From positions 96,998 through 160,997 of the forward strand of contig JAJZHW010000002.1 in assembly GCA_021810805.1 (NCBI GenBank): a DNA stretch of 64,000 nucleotides. Reading direction: 5' to 3'. Positions 18,364 to 27,172 of the stretch are shown here, one piece after another; the first letter of the stretch is position 1, and the number at the start of each line of letters is the position of its first letter. The stretch is from Nitrospirota bacterium. Its GTDB lineage: Bacteria > Nitrospirota > Leptospirillia > Leptospirillales > Leptospirillaceae. A program made the position numbers and the translations under genes. The notes beneath the pieces were generated by a model. That model was not told the DNA's origin and made no database searches. It was given only the letters and a program-made list of their open reading frames with translations.

Positions 18364-18417
18364 GGCCGTCCACCCTGACCTCCCCCTGATGGTAGTGGGG
18401 AGGACAGGATGACGGCC
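18364..18417 (+). promoter_or_regulatory. Two-tier stem-loop between adaptor and RND pump genes
   Basis: The outer arms GGCCGTC (18364-18370) and GACGGCC (18411-18417) enclose inner arms CCTCCCC (18379-18385) and GGGGAGG (18397-18403). All arms are perfect complements, giving an interrupted hairpin that fills most of the gap. There is no T-run. It could tune relative expression or mRNA processing between the two genes. Confidence 0.5.
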
Positions 18418-18433
18418 ACGCCAGGGGGAGTTC

Positions 18434-21400
18434 ATGTTTCTTGTCAAGATGTCGCTTAAAAGCCCCTACACGATCGTGGCCATGGCCCTGGCGATCGTTC
18501 TTCTCGGGGCCCAGAGCCTGACCTCCATGAACGTCTCCATCCTTCCCCGGATCCCCCTTCCCGTGGTGGAGGTTCTGACCGTCTTCCCGGGGATGAACGT
18601 CTACAACACCGAGATGGACATCACCGAGCAGATGGAGCGCATCATTCTCCAGGCGCCCTATATCCGGTCGGTCAAGTCGGAAAGCCTCGTCGGGATCAGC
18701 ATGATCCAGATCCGCTTCCGCTCGAACTATCCGCTCTCCTCCGGCGTCTCCATGGTCACCTCGCTCGTCTACTCTTCCCTGAAATATCTGCCGCCGGGAA
18801 TTTTTCCCCCGATCATCATCCCCTTCGGGATCTCCGCCATCCCCATCGCCGATCTGGTCCTCTCCTCCAAGGAGCTGACCCAGATGCAGATGTACGACAT
18901 CGGGTACTTCAACGTGCGTTCCCAGATGGGAACGATTCCCGGGGTGGCCGCTCCTCCCGTCTTCGGGGGACTCTCCCGCCAGATCCAGGTGTTCACCAAC
19001 AACACCGCTCTCCTGGCCCGGGGGCTCACGATCTGGGACGTGGTCAACGCCCTGAACCGCCAGAACATCATCTGGCCGGCCGGCTTCGCCAAGATCGGGG
19101 ACATGAGCTACAACGTCTTCGTCAACGCTCTTTTGGGACCGGTGAAGACCATCGGGGACGTTCCCATCAAGGTGAAGGATGGTCAGCCCGTCTACGTCCG
19201 GGATGTGGCCCAGGCTCGGGACTCCTACCGCATTCAGACGAACCCCGTGCGCGTCGACGGAAGAAAGTCGGTCTATATCCCCGTGCTCAAGCAGGAGGGG
19301 GCCAACACCGTCAAGGTCATCGATGCCACGAGGAATGCGATCAACAGCTTCTATGGTCTGCCCAAGAGCCTCGATATCTCGCTGGTCTTCGACCAGTCCG
19401 TCTATATCCGGGACTCGGTGGCCTCGCTCGAGCGCGAGGGAATTGTGGGGATCCTGCTGACGGCGGCCATGATCCTGCTCTTTTTGGGGAATGTCCGCTC
19501 CACCCTCATCATCACGACCTCGATCCCCCTCTCCCTTCTGGTGGGATTCGTCATGCTCAACGCCACCGGGCAGACCATCAACATCATGACCCTGGGAGGG
19601 CTGGCGCTGGCGATCGGTCGTCTGGTGGACGACGCCATTGTCGTTTTGGAGAACACCAACCGCCATCTCGAGATGGGGAAAGCCCCGGCGCAGGCAGCCT
19701 TGGACGGAGCCGGAGAGGTGGCCATGCCGGTGATGGCCTCCACCATTGCCACCATGATCGTCTTCTCCCCTGTCCTCTTTCTTCTGGGCAAGGGAAAGTT
19801 CCTCTTTACCCCCCTGGCCGCGGCGGTGGCGTACTCCATGCTGGCCTCCTACTTCGTGTCGATGACCCTTGTGCCGGTTCTTTCGACCTGGTTTCTGAAG
19901 CCCGAGTCGGCCTACAAAAACAGTCGCTCCCTCTTTCGGCGAGGGATTGAAAAATTCAATGAGTATTTTGGTCGGCTGAGGGCATTCTATCGGGGATACC
20001 TGAAGATCGCCCTGCGCCACCGGGCTCCGGTCTCGATCCTCATCTTCCTGGCCTTTGTCGGCTCATTCTTTCTCTTCTCCCAGATCGGGACCCAGTATTT
20101 CCCCCCCGACGACACCGGGGCCTTCATCATCCAGATGCGCCTTCCCGTCGGGAGCCGTATCGAAAAGACCGACGCGGTGAGTGCCCGGGTCGACGCCGCC
20201 ATTCGCCGGATCATTCCGGCCAAGGATATCGTCCACATCGTGATCAACGAGGGGGTCCGTCCGGGATGGGATGCCATGTACACCACCAACCTGTGGAGCC
20301 ACATGGCCTTTATCCTCATCCAGCTCAACCCCTCCGACGAGCGCAAGAGATCGATGTGGGACTTCCAGGACGAGCTTCGCCCCTATCTCGCCGCCCACTT
20401 CCCGAACGTCGAGTTCTACTACGAATCCTCGTCCATCATCACCCAGATTCTGGCCGGATCCGGTGAGGCGCCCATCGACATCCAGCTTCTTGGGGCCTCC
20501 TACCGGCAGCTCGGGAAGATCGCCAAAGAGATCGTGGCTCACGTCCAGACCATCCCCGGGGCCACCGATGTCCGGGTCAAGCAGAACATCCACTACCCGT
20601 CCATGTACATCGACGTCGATCGCAGCAAGGCCCAGTTCCTCGGGGTCTCGGAGCTCGACGTGGAAAAAAATGTGATTACGAGCCTGGTGACGAACGTGGC
20701 CATCGGAGAGAACTTCTGGGTCGACCAGACCACGGGGAACCCTTACTTTCTGACGGCCCAGTATCCGGAAGACAAGATCAACTCCATGGATGCCCTCTCC
20801 AATATCCTGATCCGCCAGAACAAGGGAACGGATTTCGCCGACGAAGGGGCCAAAAATCCCCCCATCTACCTTCGGGACATCGCCGACATCCGTCGGATCA
20901 CGATCCCTCCGGCCATCTTCCACTACAATGTGGAGCGGGTGGTGGACGTTCTGGTCAACGTCTCCCATGCTCCCGGTGTGTCGCTGGGAGGGGTGGGGAG
21001 CCAGATCGACGACTACATGGCCCACTACAAGCTCCCGGAGGGTTACTCCTGGCGGGAGTCGGGAATGCTGGCCTCCATGCACCGGTCCTTCGGGTCGATG
21101 GGGCTGGCCGTGCTTCTGGCCATGGCTCTTGTTTACCTGGCCCTCGTGGCCCAGTTCCAGAGCTTTCTCGACCCATTCATCATCATGATATCGGTGCCGT
21201 TCGGACTCATCGGGGTCTTTGCCATGCTCTACGCCACCCATACCGGGATCAACGTGGAGTCGCTCATCGGAGTGATCATGGACATCGGGATCGGCGTATC
21301 GAACTCGGTCCTTCTGGTGGAGTTCGCCATTCGTCTCCGGGAGCAGGGGGCGCCGCTCCATCGTGCGGTGGTGGAGGCGGGATCGACCCGGCTTCGTCCC

Positions 21401-21616
21401 ATCCTGATGACGGCGATCGGGACGATCCTGGCGATGATCCCCACCGCGGTGGGCATGGGGGTAGGATCGGGGGCGGAGGAGCCTCTCGCCCGGGCGGTGA
21501 TCGGCGGACTCCTCGTGATGACGGTCCTGACCCTGGTCCAGGTCCCGATCTTTTACGTCATCTTCCATTCCTGGGAGGAGAGGTGGAAGGAGAGAAAGCT
21601 CGCCCGGACGAGGTAG
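18434..21616 (+). CDS. RND family efflux transporter, inner-membrane pump
   Basis: 1060 residues, typical of AcrB/MexB/CzcA-type pumps; ATG with GGGGGAG upstream. The first TM helix is followed by a large periplasmic loop, a six-TM block from about residue 335, a second loop and a second six-TM block near the C-terminus. The TM4 proton-relay pair is kept (GRLVDDAIVVLEN, Asp399-Asp400, matching AcrB Asp407-Asp408). It exports a drug, solvent or metal using proton motive force. The missing heavy-metal signature argues weakly for organic substrates. The gene ends three bases from convergent ygfZ. Confidence 0.92.
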   Translation: MFLVKMSLKSPYTIVAMALAIVLLGAQSLTSMNVSILPRIPLPVVEVLTVFPGMNVYNTEMDITEQMERIILQAPYIRSVKSESLVGISMIQIRFRSNYPLSSGVSMVTSLVYSSLKYLPPGIFPPIIIPFGISAIPIADLVLSSKELTQMQMYDIGYFNVRSQMGTIPGVAAPPVFGGLSRQIQVFTNNTALLARGLTIWDVVNALNRQNIIWPAGFAKIGDMSYNVFVNALLGPVKTIGDVPIKVKDGQPVYVRDVAQARDSYRIQTNPVRVDGRKSVYIPVLKQEGANTVKVIDATRNAINSFYGLPKSLDISLVFDQSVYIRDSVASLEREGIVGILLTAAMILLFLGNVRSTLIITTSIPLSLLVGFVMLNATGQTINIMTLGGLALAIGRLVDDAIVVLENTNRHLEMGKAPAQAALDGAGEVAMPVMASTIATMIVFSPVLFLLGKGKFLFTPLAAAVAYSMLASYFVSMTLVPVLSTWFLKPESAYKNSRSLFRRGIEKFNEYFGRLRAFYRGYLKIALRHRAPVSILIFLAFVGSFFLFSQIGTQYFPPDDTGAFIIQMRLPVGSRIEKTDAVSARVDAAIRRIIPAKDIVHIVINEGVRPGWDAMYTTNLWSHMAFILIQLNPSDERKRSMWDFQDELRPYLAAHFPNVEFYYESSSIITQILAGSGEAPIDIQLLGASYRQLGKIAKEIVAHVQTIPGATDVRVKQNIHYPSMYIDVDRSKAQFLGVSELDVEKNVITSLVTNVAIGENFWVDQTTGNPYFLTAQYPEDKINSMDALSNILIRQNKGTDFADEGAKNPPIYLRDIADIRRITIPPAIFHYNVERVVDVLVNVSHAPGVSLGGVGSQIDDYMAHYKLPEGYSWRESGMLASMHRSFGSMGLAVLLAMALVYLALVAQFQSFLDPFIIMISVPFGLIGVFAMLYATHTGINVESLIGVIMDIGIGVSNSVLLVEFAIRLREQGAPLHRAVVEAGSTRLRPILMTAIGTILAMIPTAVGMGVGSGAEEPLARAVIGGLLVMTVLTLVQVPIFYVIFHSWEERWKERKLARTR

Positions 21617-21619
21617 GGA

Positions 21620-22639
21620 TTACTCCCGGGGGAGGAGCGGAAGCTCGGACACCTCAAAGCGGTTTCCCGCCCCGTCGACGAGGGACTCTCCGGAATCCCA
21701 GTGGCTCCGCTTGACGTAGGCGAGGCCCACAGGACCGCCGCAGGTCACCGATGAGACAAGGCTGGTGAGGATCCCGGCTTCGGTGTGGTCAAGTGATGCC
21801 AGAAGGGGGCGCGGGAGAGACGTCTCCGGGGCGATGGTCCCCTCAAGTCGAACGCCGACGAGCTTTCTCGAGAGCTGGCCCTGGAATTTCAGACGGGTGA
21901 CCGGCTCCTGCCCCACATAGCACCCTTTGTCGTAGGAGACGGCGAGGGTGTCGAGGCCAGCTTCGGCAGGAAAATGGCCCTCGTTGAGCTCGGAGGGAAC
22001 GGTCGGGATCCCGCGCTCCACCCGATAGACCTCGAGTCCGCCATCGTCGAGGCGCTGGCCGCCTTGGGTGAGAACCCGTTCTTCGAGCGAGGCGAGAAGG
22101 GCCGGGCCTTTGTCGGCCGGAAGCCAGAGGTCGATATAGCCTCCGGTGTCGGCGTCGAAGGCTCCGGTCTCGGGGCGAAGAAAGGCGAACCCTCCTCCGG
22201 CGATCGTTCGCAATCCTCCCCCATCGCTCTCCGGTGTCAGAAGAGGGGAAACAAGAACGCGGGCCTCCGGCCCCACGAGGGAGGCCTGAACAAAGCCTTC
22301 GGTCTCCGAGGCCAGGGTCGCCTTGGTCCTGAAAAAGAGATATTTCTTGAGATGGGCCAGGAACTCCGCTTCCGCCTCCTTCGAAAAGAGCGAGGGGGAG
22401 AGGAGAATCCGGTCGGGAAGCACCCCGATCCAGCTGTCGAAGAGGATCCGGGCCTTGGGGCTCAGGAAAAATCCGTATCGAAGTGATCCGGGTTTCTGTC
22501 CGGCAACATCCTGGCAGAGAAGGCCCTGAAGAAACGAGGCCCGGTCGTCTCCGGACACCGAGACGAGAACGCGAGGGCGGGTGGCGATGTGGAGCCCGGC
22601 CCGGGCATGGGACGGACGGGTATCGGTTTGGGGTGTCAT
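21620..22639 (-). CDS. ygfZ: Folate-binding YgfZ/GcvT-like protein
   Basis: 339 residues. The long minus-strand frame extends further 5' but the ATG at 22639 has AAGGAG in front, and upstream residues show no domain. The family signature is KGCYVGQE, followed by TRLKFQGQLSRKLVGV. YgfZ proteins bind tetrahydrofolate and support assembly or repair of certain Fe-S proteins; the GcvT-like fold has lost glycine cleavage activity. It is convergent with the RND gene and divergent from adaptor 2, so it splits the efflux system. A housekeeping gene in this place suggests rearrangement or joining of two efflux halves. Confidence 0.9.
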   Translation of the reverse strand: MTPQTDTRPSHARAGLHIATRPRVLVSVSGDDRASFLQGLLCQDVAGQKPGSLRYGFFLSPKARILFDSWIGVLPDRILLSPSLFSKEAEAEFLAHLKKYLFFRTKATLASETEGFVQASLVGPEARVLVSPLLTPESDGGGLRTIAGGGFAFLRPETGAFDADTGGYIDLWLPADKGPALLASLEERVLTQGGQRLDDGGLEVYRVERGIPTVPSELNEGHFPAEAGLDTLAVSYDKGCYVGQEPVTRLKFQGQLSRKLVGVRLEGTIAPETSLPRPLLASLDHTEAGILTSLVSSVTCGGPVGLAYVKRSHWDSGESLVDGAGNRFEVSELPLLPRE

Positions 22640-22792
22640 AAAGAGGCGCTCCTTCAGATTACAGGTGGTTCGGTCTGTCGCTGTCTTGGGATCGATCGGC
22701 AGGGGCGAGTCCCCATCTTCTGATGGTAGGGAGAGAATGCGAATGGTGTCAACAAACCCGGGAGAATATTGTCCGGAATATGAGGAACGACA

Positions 22793-24028
22793 ATGAGCGA
22801 ATCTGGAGGATCCTCCGGCGCCCCCCCGGGCGGGGCGCCCCACGCGGAATTTGAAGACCACGAATCCTTCCGTCCCGAATGGAAAAACGAAATCGATCTC
22901 CACGACGTCCACTTTCCGAATAAAGTCCGTCAGGGAATCCTTGCGTTCTTTTTCATAATGATTGGTGGGCCTGTCGTCCTCTTTGCCTACAAGTGGCTCA
23001 ATCCCCCCAAGCCTCCGGTGATCCCCCTTCCCACGGTCCAGGTGATGGCCGTCCGCTTCAGGACCCTCCACCACAAGGTGACCATTCCCGCGGCGCTGGA
23101 GTCCTTCAGGAAGGCCGTTCTCTATGCCCATGTTCCGGGCTACCTCAAGTACCTCAATGTGGACAAGGGCGACTATGTCCGCAAGGGGCAGGTGTTGGCC
23201 TACATCCAGGATCCTGAGCTCTTCCAGACCTATCAGCGCACGGTGGCCAGGGTTCGCATCGCCGATCTGACCTACCACCGGATCAAGCGCGTCTGGCTCG
23301 ACCATCCGTCCCTTATCTCGAAGGAGCGCGTCCAGCAGAAGTTTGCGATTTACCTCAAGACGGTGGCCCAGATGCGCCACGAGGAAGCGCTCCTTGCCTA
23401 CAAGACCATTGCGGCCCCCTTTGACGGCATGATCACACAACGCTTCGTCGATCCCGGCAAGCTCCTGTCCCAGGCCACCGAAGCCACCTCGACGGCCCAG
23501 CCCATCGTCACGATCGAGAAGGTCGACGCCCTTCGGGCCTATGTCTGGATCCCAGCCGATGTCTCCCCGCTGATCCGGAGAGGTCAGAAGGTCGAGGTCC
23601 ATCTTGCGGGACTTCCCAATCGAACCTTCTGGGGCCGGGTGACCCGTTTTGCCACGGCGGAAAACCCGACGACCCGGACGATGCGGACCGAGGTCGACAT
23701 GGACAACCCCGACCTTGCCATCCATCCGGGAATGTATGGAAAGTTCACCTTCTACCTCGAGAAATATCGGGACTCCATCGTGATTCCTGGGATGGCCGTC
23801 ATGGCGAGAAGGGACAAGCCTCTCTCCGTGATGGTCGTGAAGGACGGAAGGGCCCTGGAGGTTCCCATCACCATCGGAATCGACAATGCGAAGTGGGTTC
23901 AGGTGCTGTCGGGGCTGACCGCCGGCGATCGCCTTGTGGTTGCCGGAAAATGGCATGTCCACTCGGGAGAGCCCGTCCGGGCGGTTCCGATGAAGCCCGT
24001 GCCCTTCCGTCCGGCGCGCCAGCTATGA
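22793..24028 (+). CDS. RND efflux periplasmic adaptor (membrane fusion protein) 2
   Basis: 411 residues from ATG with AGGAA upstream. A proline/glycine-rich and acidic cytoplasmic N-terminus (~50 residues) precedes a single TM segment (about 52-70). The adaptor core is similar to adaptor 1: HVPGYLKYLNVDKGDYVRKG, YKTIAAPFDGMITQRFVDPG, TTRTMRTEVDMDNPD. It differs from adaptor 1 by the long N-terminal tail and a longer helical hairpin. It is probably co-transcribed with the TolC-like gene 38 bases downstream. Whether it works with the RND pump at 18434-21616 is inferred from proximity. Confidence 0.88.
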   Translation: MSESGGSSGAPPGGAPHAEFEDHESFRPEWKNEIDLHDVHFPNKVRQGILAFFFIMIGGPVVLFAYKWLNPPKPPVIPLPTVQVMAVRFRTLHHKVTIPAALESFRKAVLYAHVPGYLKYLNVDKGDYVRKGQVLAYIQDPELFQTYQRTVARVRIADLTYHRIKRVWLDHPSLISKERVQQKFAIYLKTVAQMRHEEALLAYKTIAAPFDGMITQRFVDPGKLLSQATEATSTAQPIVTIEKVDALRAYVWIPADVSPLIRRGQKVEVHLAGLPNRTFWGRVTRFATAENPTTRTMRTEVDMDNPDLAIHPGMYGKFTFYLEKYRDSIVIPGMAVMARRDKPLSVMVVKDGRALEVPITIGIDNAKWVQVLSGLTAGDRLVVAGKWHVHSGEPVRAVPMKPVPFRPARQL

Positions 24029-24066
24029 CAGGGTCGGGAGAGACACGCGTCAAGGAAGGACAATTC

Positions 24067-25572
24067 ATGAAGCAGACAATGTGCGGACAGGAATATCTCC
24101 CGGCCAGGCGTTCAGGATTGATGAAGGCGATTGCCTTCGTTGGAGCCCTGGCGGGGACCCTTCATCCGGGAGGGACGCAAAGCGCCTGGGCCGAGAATAT
24201 GACAGCCATCTCGGACGACGGCATCCCGCCGGAGATTCTCTCTGTCGACCAGGCGGTCGACTTTGCCCTGAAGCACCACCCGAAGCTCATGTGGTTCGCC
24301 CACACAGTCAAACAGAAGGCCGCGACGGTGAAGGTCGCAAAGTCCCATTTTTTCCCCCATATCGGGGCAGGCGCGGTCTACGGCGAATCCGATCCGGGAC
24401 TTACCGATCGGCCATTCAACAACAACAATTTCATCGATCCGCTCTTCCCGATGACCTATGCCGCTCCAGGGGCTCTGGCCTCCCCCAATCTTCCCATGGG
24501 CGATGCCTCCTTGGGTGTGAACCAGATGCTTTACGACTTCGGCAAGTTCGAGCATCGGGTCCGGCAACGGCTGGCCGGGCAGAAGGCCTCGGAATTCTGG
24601 CTCTACGGCCAGGATGCCTGGGTGATCCTTCAGGTCAAGGAAGCCTACTACAGAGTGTTGCTGGACAAAAAGCTCATCGAGGTCTACCAGAAAAACCTCG
24701 ACCAGAGAAAGCTTGTCATGGATCTGACCCGCTCGCTCTACAAGGCGGACTACCGCTCCCGCCTCGACTTCGATCTGGCCCGTGTCGACTATGAAAAGGC
24801 TCGGGCTTTGCTTGAGGCCGAAAAGGCGGATCTCACGGCCCGTATCGCCCATTTTAACGATGCCATAGGACTGGGGCAGGGAGGGCGACGGGATTATCGG
24901 ATGACCTCGCCCCTCGATAAGGCGCCCGCGCCGATCATCTCCACCGATGACGCCATCGTCAGAGGGCTCACCTATCGTCCCGAGATCAATGCCACCAGGA
25001 ACCTCTATACCCAAGACAAGGAGCAGGCCCGGTATGAACGGGCTCAGCACTATCCTCTGATTTCCGCCTTTGGCAGTTATGGCTGGTTGGGGAACATGGC
25101 CACGGGGCAAAGCTATGCCGCATCCGGGGGATGGTGGTCCGGCGGCGGTTCGGTGACGATCCCCATTTATACGGGCGGAGAGATTCGCGGATTGACCGAA
25201 CGCGCCAGAGAAAAGGCTCGGGAACGAAAATACGGGATTGCCGATTGGTCCCACAATATTCGATACCAGATCGTTCGGGCCAGGTCCGATATCCGGGCCG
25301 ATGTCGCTTCAGTTCGGGCTTATACCGAGGCTGTGAAGGAGGCTGACTTGGCCCTCGTTCTGGCAACCAAGCGTTATACCGCCAACCTGATTTCCATTGT
25401 TGACCTGACGTTGGCAGAGGTGTATCTCCTCGATACGGAGGCATCTTTGGCGACTTGGCAATACCGGTATCAGGCCGACAGGGCGGCCTTCCGATTCGCA
25501 GAGGGTGTCGACTATCTCGGATATCTTCCCGATGTGCGTCAAAAAGTTGTTGAAAGCCTCTCCAAGAAATAG
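24067..25572 (+). CDS. TolC-family outer-membrane efflux channel
   Basis: 501 residues from ATG 24067, with AAGGACA upstream; the longer frame 5' overlaps adaptor 2 in another frame and is discarded. A signal-peptide-like stretch ends near AWA-EN (about residue 42). Two repeats typical of TolC helices are visible, with conserved LDFDLARVDYEKAR and later VDLTLAEVYLLDTE. It would form the outer-membrane/periplasmic tunnel of the tripartite pump with the adaptors and the RND protein upstream. The last gene of the efflux region. Confidence 0.88.
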   Translation: MKQTMCGQEYLPARRSGLMKAIAFVGALAGTLHPGGTQSAWAENMTAISDDGIPPEILSVDQAVDFALKHHPKLMWFAHTVKQKAATVKVAKSHFFPHIGAGAVYGESDPGLTDRPFNNNNFIDPLFPMTYAAPGALASPNLPMGDASLGVNQMLYDFGKFEHRVRQRLAGQKASEFWLYGQDAWVILQVKEAYYRVLLDKKLIEVYQKNLDQRKLVMDLTRSLYKADYRSRLDFDLARVDYEKARALLEAEKADLTARIAHFNDAIGLGQGGRRDYRMTSPLDKAPAPIISTDDAIVRGLTYRPEINATRNLYTQDKEQARYERAQHYPLISAFGSYGWLGNMATGQSYAASGGWWSGGGSVTIPIYTGGEIRGLTERAREKARERKYGIADWSHNIRYQIVRARSDIRADVASVRAYTEAVKEADLALVLATKRYTANLISIVDLTLAEVYLLDTEASLATWQYRYQADRAAFRFAEGVDYLGYLPDVRQKVVESLSKK

Positions 25573-25731
25573 GGGCGAAATCGATTCCACCGGGCTCCGG
25601 TTGACCCACTTTTTCGCTCCTTGGTATTGTTAGAAGGGAGATCCTCCGCGGCTCTCTTGCCATGAGGACGATGGACGTGGGTCAATCTTTCCGTATTGAG
25701 AGCCAAGAGGCTCTCTGAAGGGGTGGGTTTT

Positions 25732-26685
25732 TTGGAAAAGGTGGTGATTTTGGGAACGGGCCCGGCAGGGCTGACGGCAGCCCTCTACACGGCGCGGGCC
25801 TTTTTGTCTCCTCTGGTTCTCGAAGGCCCTCAGGCCGGAGGACAGCTGACGATCACCACGGAGGTCGAGAATTTCCCGGGTTTTCCCGAGGGGATCACGG
25901 GACCCGAGCTGATCGAAAAGATGCGGGCCCAGGTTGTCCGTTTCGGGGCCCGCATCGAAACGGCCATCGTGGAGAAGGTCGAGAGGTCTGCTGACGGAGG
26001 GTTTTCGATCAGGACCGACGACGGTCGGGAGATCCGTTCCTGGACGGTGATCGTGGCCACGGGAGCCTCGGCCAAGTTTTTGGGGCTCTCGTCCGAGAAG
26101 GCCCTCATGGGAGCCGGCGTCTCGGCCTGCGCCACCTGTGACGGATTCTTCTTCAAGGGGCGAGAGATCGTGGTGGCGGGAGGAGGGGACACCGCTCTGG
26201 AGGAGGCCCTCTTTCTTACCCGATTTGCCAGCAAGGTGACGGTCATCCACCGGCGGGACACTCTCCGGGCCTCCAAGATCATGCAGGAAAAGGCCTTTGA
26301 GAATTCCAAGATCGCCTTTGCCTGGAACAGGGAGATTCTCGAGGTTCTCGATGTTTCCCAGGGGATGGTGACGGGAGTGCGTGTTCGGGACGTCGCCACC
26401 GGGGCCGACTCGATCATTCCCTGCTCGGGATTTTTCGTGGCCATCGGCCACCGCCCCAATACCGATTTTCTCGGAGGGCTGGCCGAGACCGATCCGACGG
26501 GATATCTGAAGACGCATTCCGGGACCAAGACCTCCGTACCGGGTCTCTTTGCGGCAGGAGACGTGGCCGATCCGGTGTACCGTCAGGCAATTTCGGCCGC
26601 GGGATCGGGATGCATGGCCGCCATCGATGCCGAACGCTACCTTGAGGCCTCCGGTGTGGAAAAAGCCGGCGTCGAAAGGACGTGA
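25732..26685 (+). CDS. trxB: Thioredoxin reductase (NADPH, FAD)
   Basis: 317 residues from TTG 25732, with AAGGGG eight bases upstream; another TTG at 25696 is in frame but less well placed. The FAD-binding GTGPAG motif is at the very N-terminus, the redox-active CATC pair is Cys133/Cys136 (E. coli Cys136/Cys139), followed by the NADPH motif GGGDTALEEA and the C-terminal FAD motif GLFAAGDVAD. It reduces thioredoxin with NADPH. It starts a run of same-strand genes with gaps under ten bases to the next gene. Confidence 0.93.
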   Translation: MEKVVILGTGPAGLTAALYTARAFLSPLVLEGPQAGGQLTITTEVENFPGFPEGITGPELIEKMRAQVVRFGARIETAIVEKVERSADGGFSIRTDDGREIRSWTVIVATGASAKFLGLSSEKALMGAGVSACATCDGFFFKGREIVVAGGGDTALEEALFLTRFASKVTVIHRRDTLRASKIMQEKAFENSKIAFAWNREILEVLDVSQGMVTGVRVRDVATGADSIIPCSGFFVAIGHRPNTDFLGGLAETDPTGYLKTHSGTKTSVPGLFAAGDVADPVYRQAISAAGSGCMAAIDAERYLEASGVEKAGVERT

Positions 26686-26689
26686 TCGA

Positions 26690-27172
26690 TTGAAGGGACT
26701 CAAGATAGCAGGGCTCCTGCTGTTTGTCGTTTTCGTTTACCTCGGAGGCGATCTGATCGCGAACAACGCGGCCTTCATCAATTCCCCCGGAGTGGTCAAA
26801 CGACTCGCCGTCTATTTTACCCTCAACCGGGCCTGGACTACGGGGGGATACCCTCTTCCCGAGGTCGCTCCCCGAACCTTCTACGGGGATCCCGCCAAGC
26901 TGGCCGACAATATCACCCGTTCCATCAAGGGCTTTTCCGGATGGCATATCGAACAACAGTCTCCGGAAAAGACTGTCATTCGGGTGGAGCCCTCATTCTG
27001 GCACCATGCCACCCACCTGCTTGTGACCGTCTCTCCGGTGGCGGGAGGGGTTCGTCTCAATGCGGAGGCGACCTCGTCATCGGGCTTGCCCGATCTGGGG
27101 GCCGGCCGGAATGATATTCTGAACCTGTTTCATGCGATCGGAGAAGAAAATGCCATTCATCCGCCGGTCTGA
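26690..27172 (+). CDS. DUF1499-like membrane-anchored protein
   Basis: 160 residues from TTG 26690 with AAGGA upstream, four bases after trxB. The N-terminus is a single hydrophobic segment (residues 4-22), so a membrane anchor or uncleaved signal is likely. The soluble part ends with SSSGLPDLGAGRNDI, which matches the closing motif of DUF1499 proteins (SRVGxSDxGxNRxRI type), a family of unknown function. Its 3' end overlaps the start of the propeller-like gene by 23 bases. Confidence 0.6.
   Translation: MKGLKIAGLLLFVVFVYLGGDLIANNAAFINSPGVVKRLAVYFTLNRAWTTGGYPLPEVAPRTFYGDPAKLADNITRSIKGFSGWHIEQQSPEKTVIRVEPSFWHHATHLLVTVSPVAGGVRLNAEATSSSGLPDLGAGRNDILNLFHAIGEENAIHPPV

Noticed and set aside
22640-23962. 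Long 5' extension of the ygfZ frame
   Set aside because: It is antisense to adaptor 2; the ATG at 22639 has AAGGAG and starts the recognisable domain.
25589-25601. ACCGG-GCT-CCGGT hairpin after the TolC gene as a terminator
   Set aside because: Only five base pairs and the T-run is displaced by several bases.
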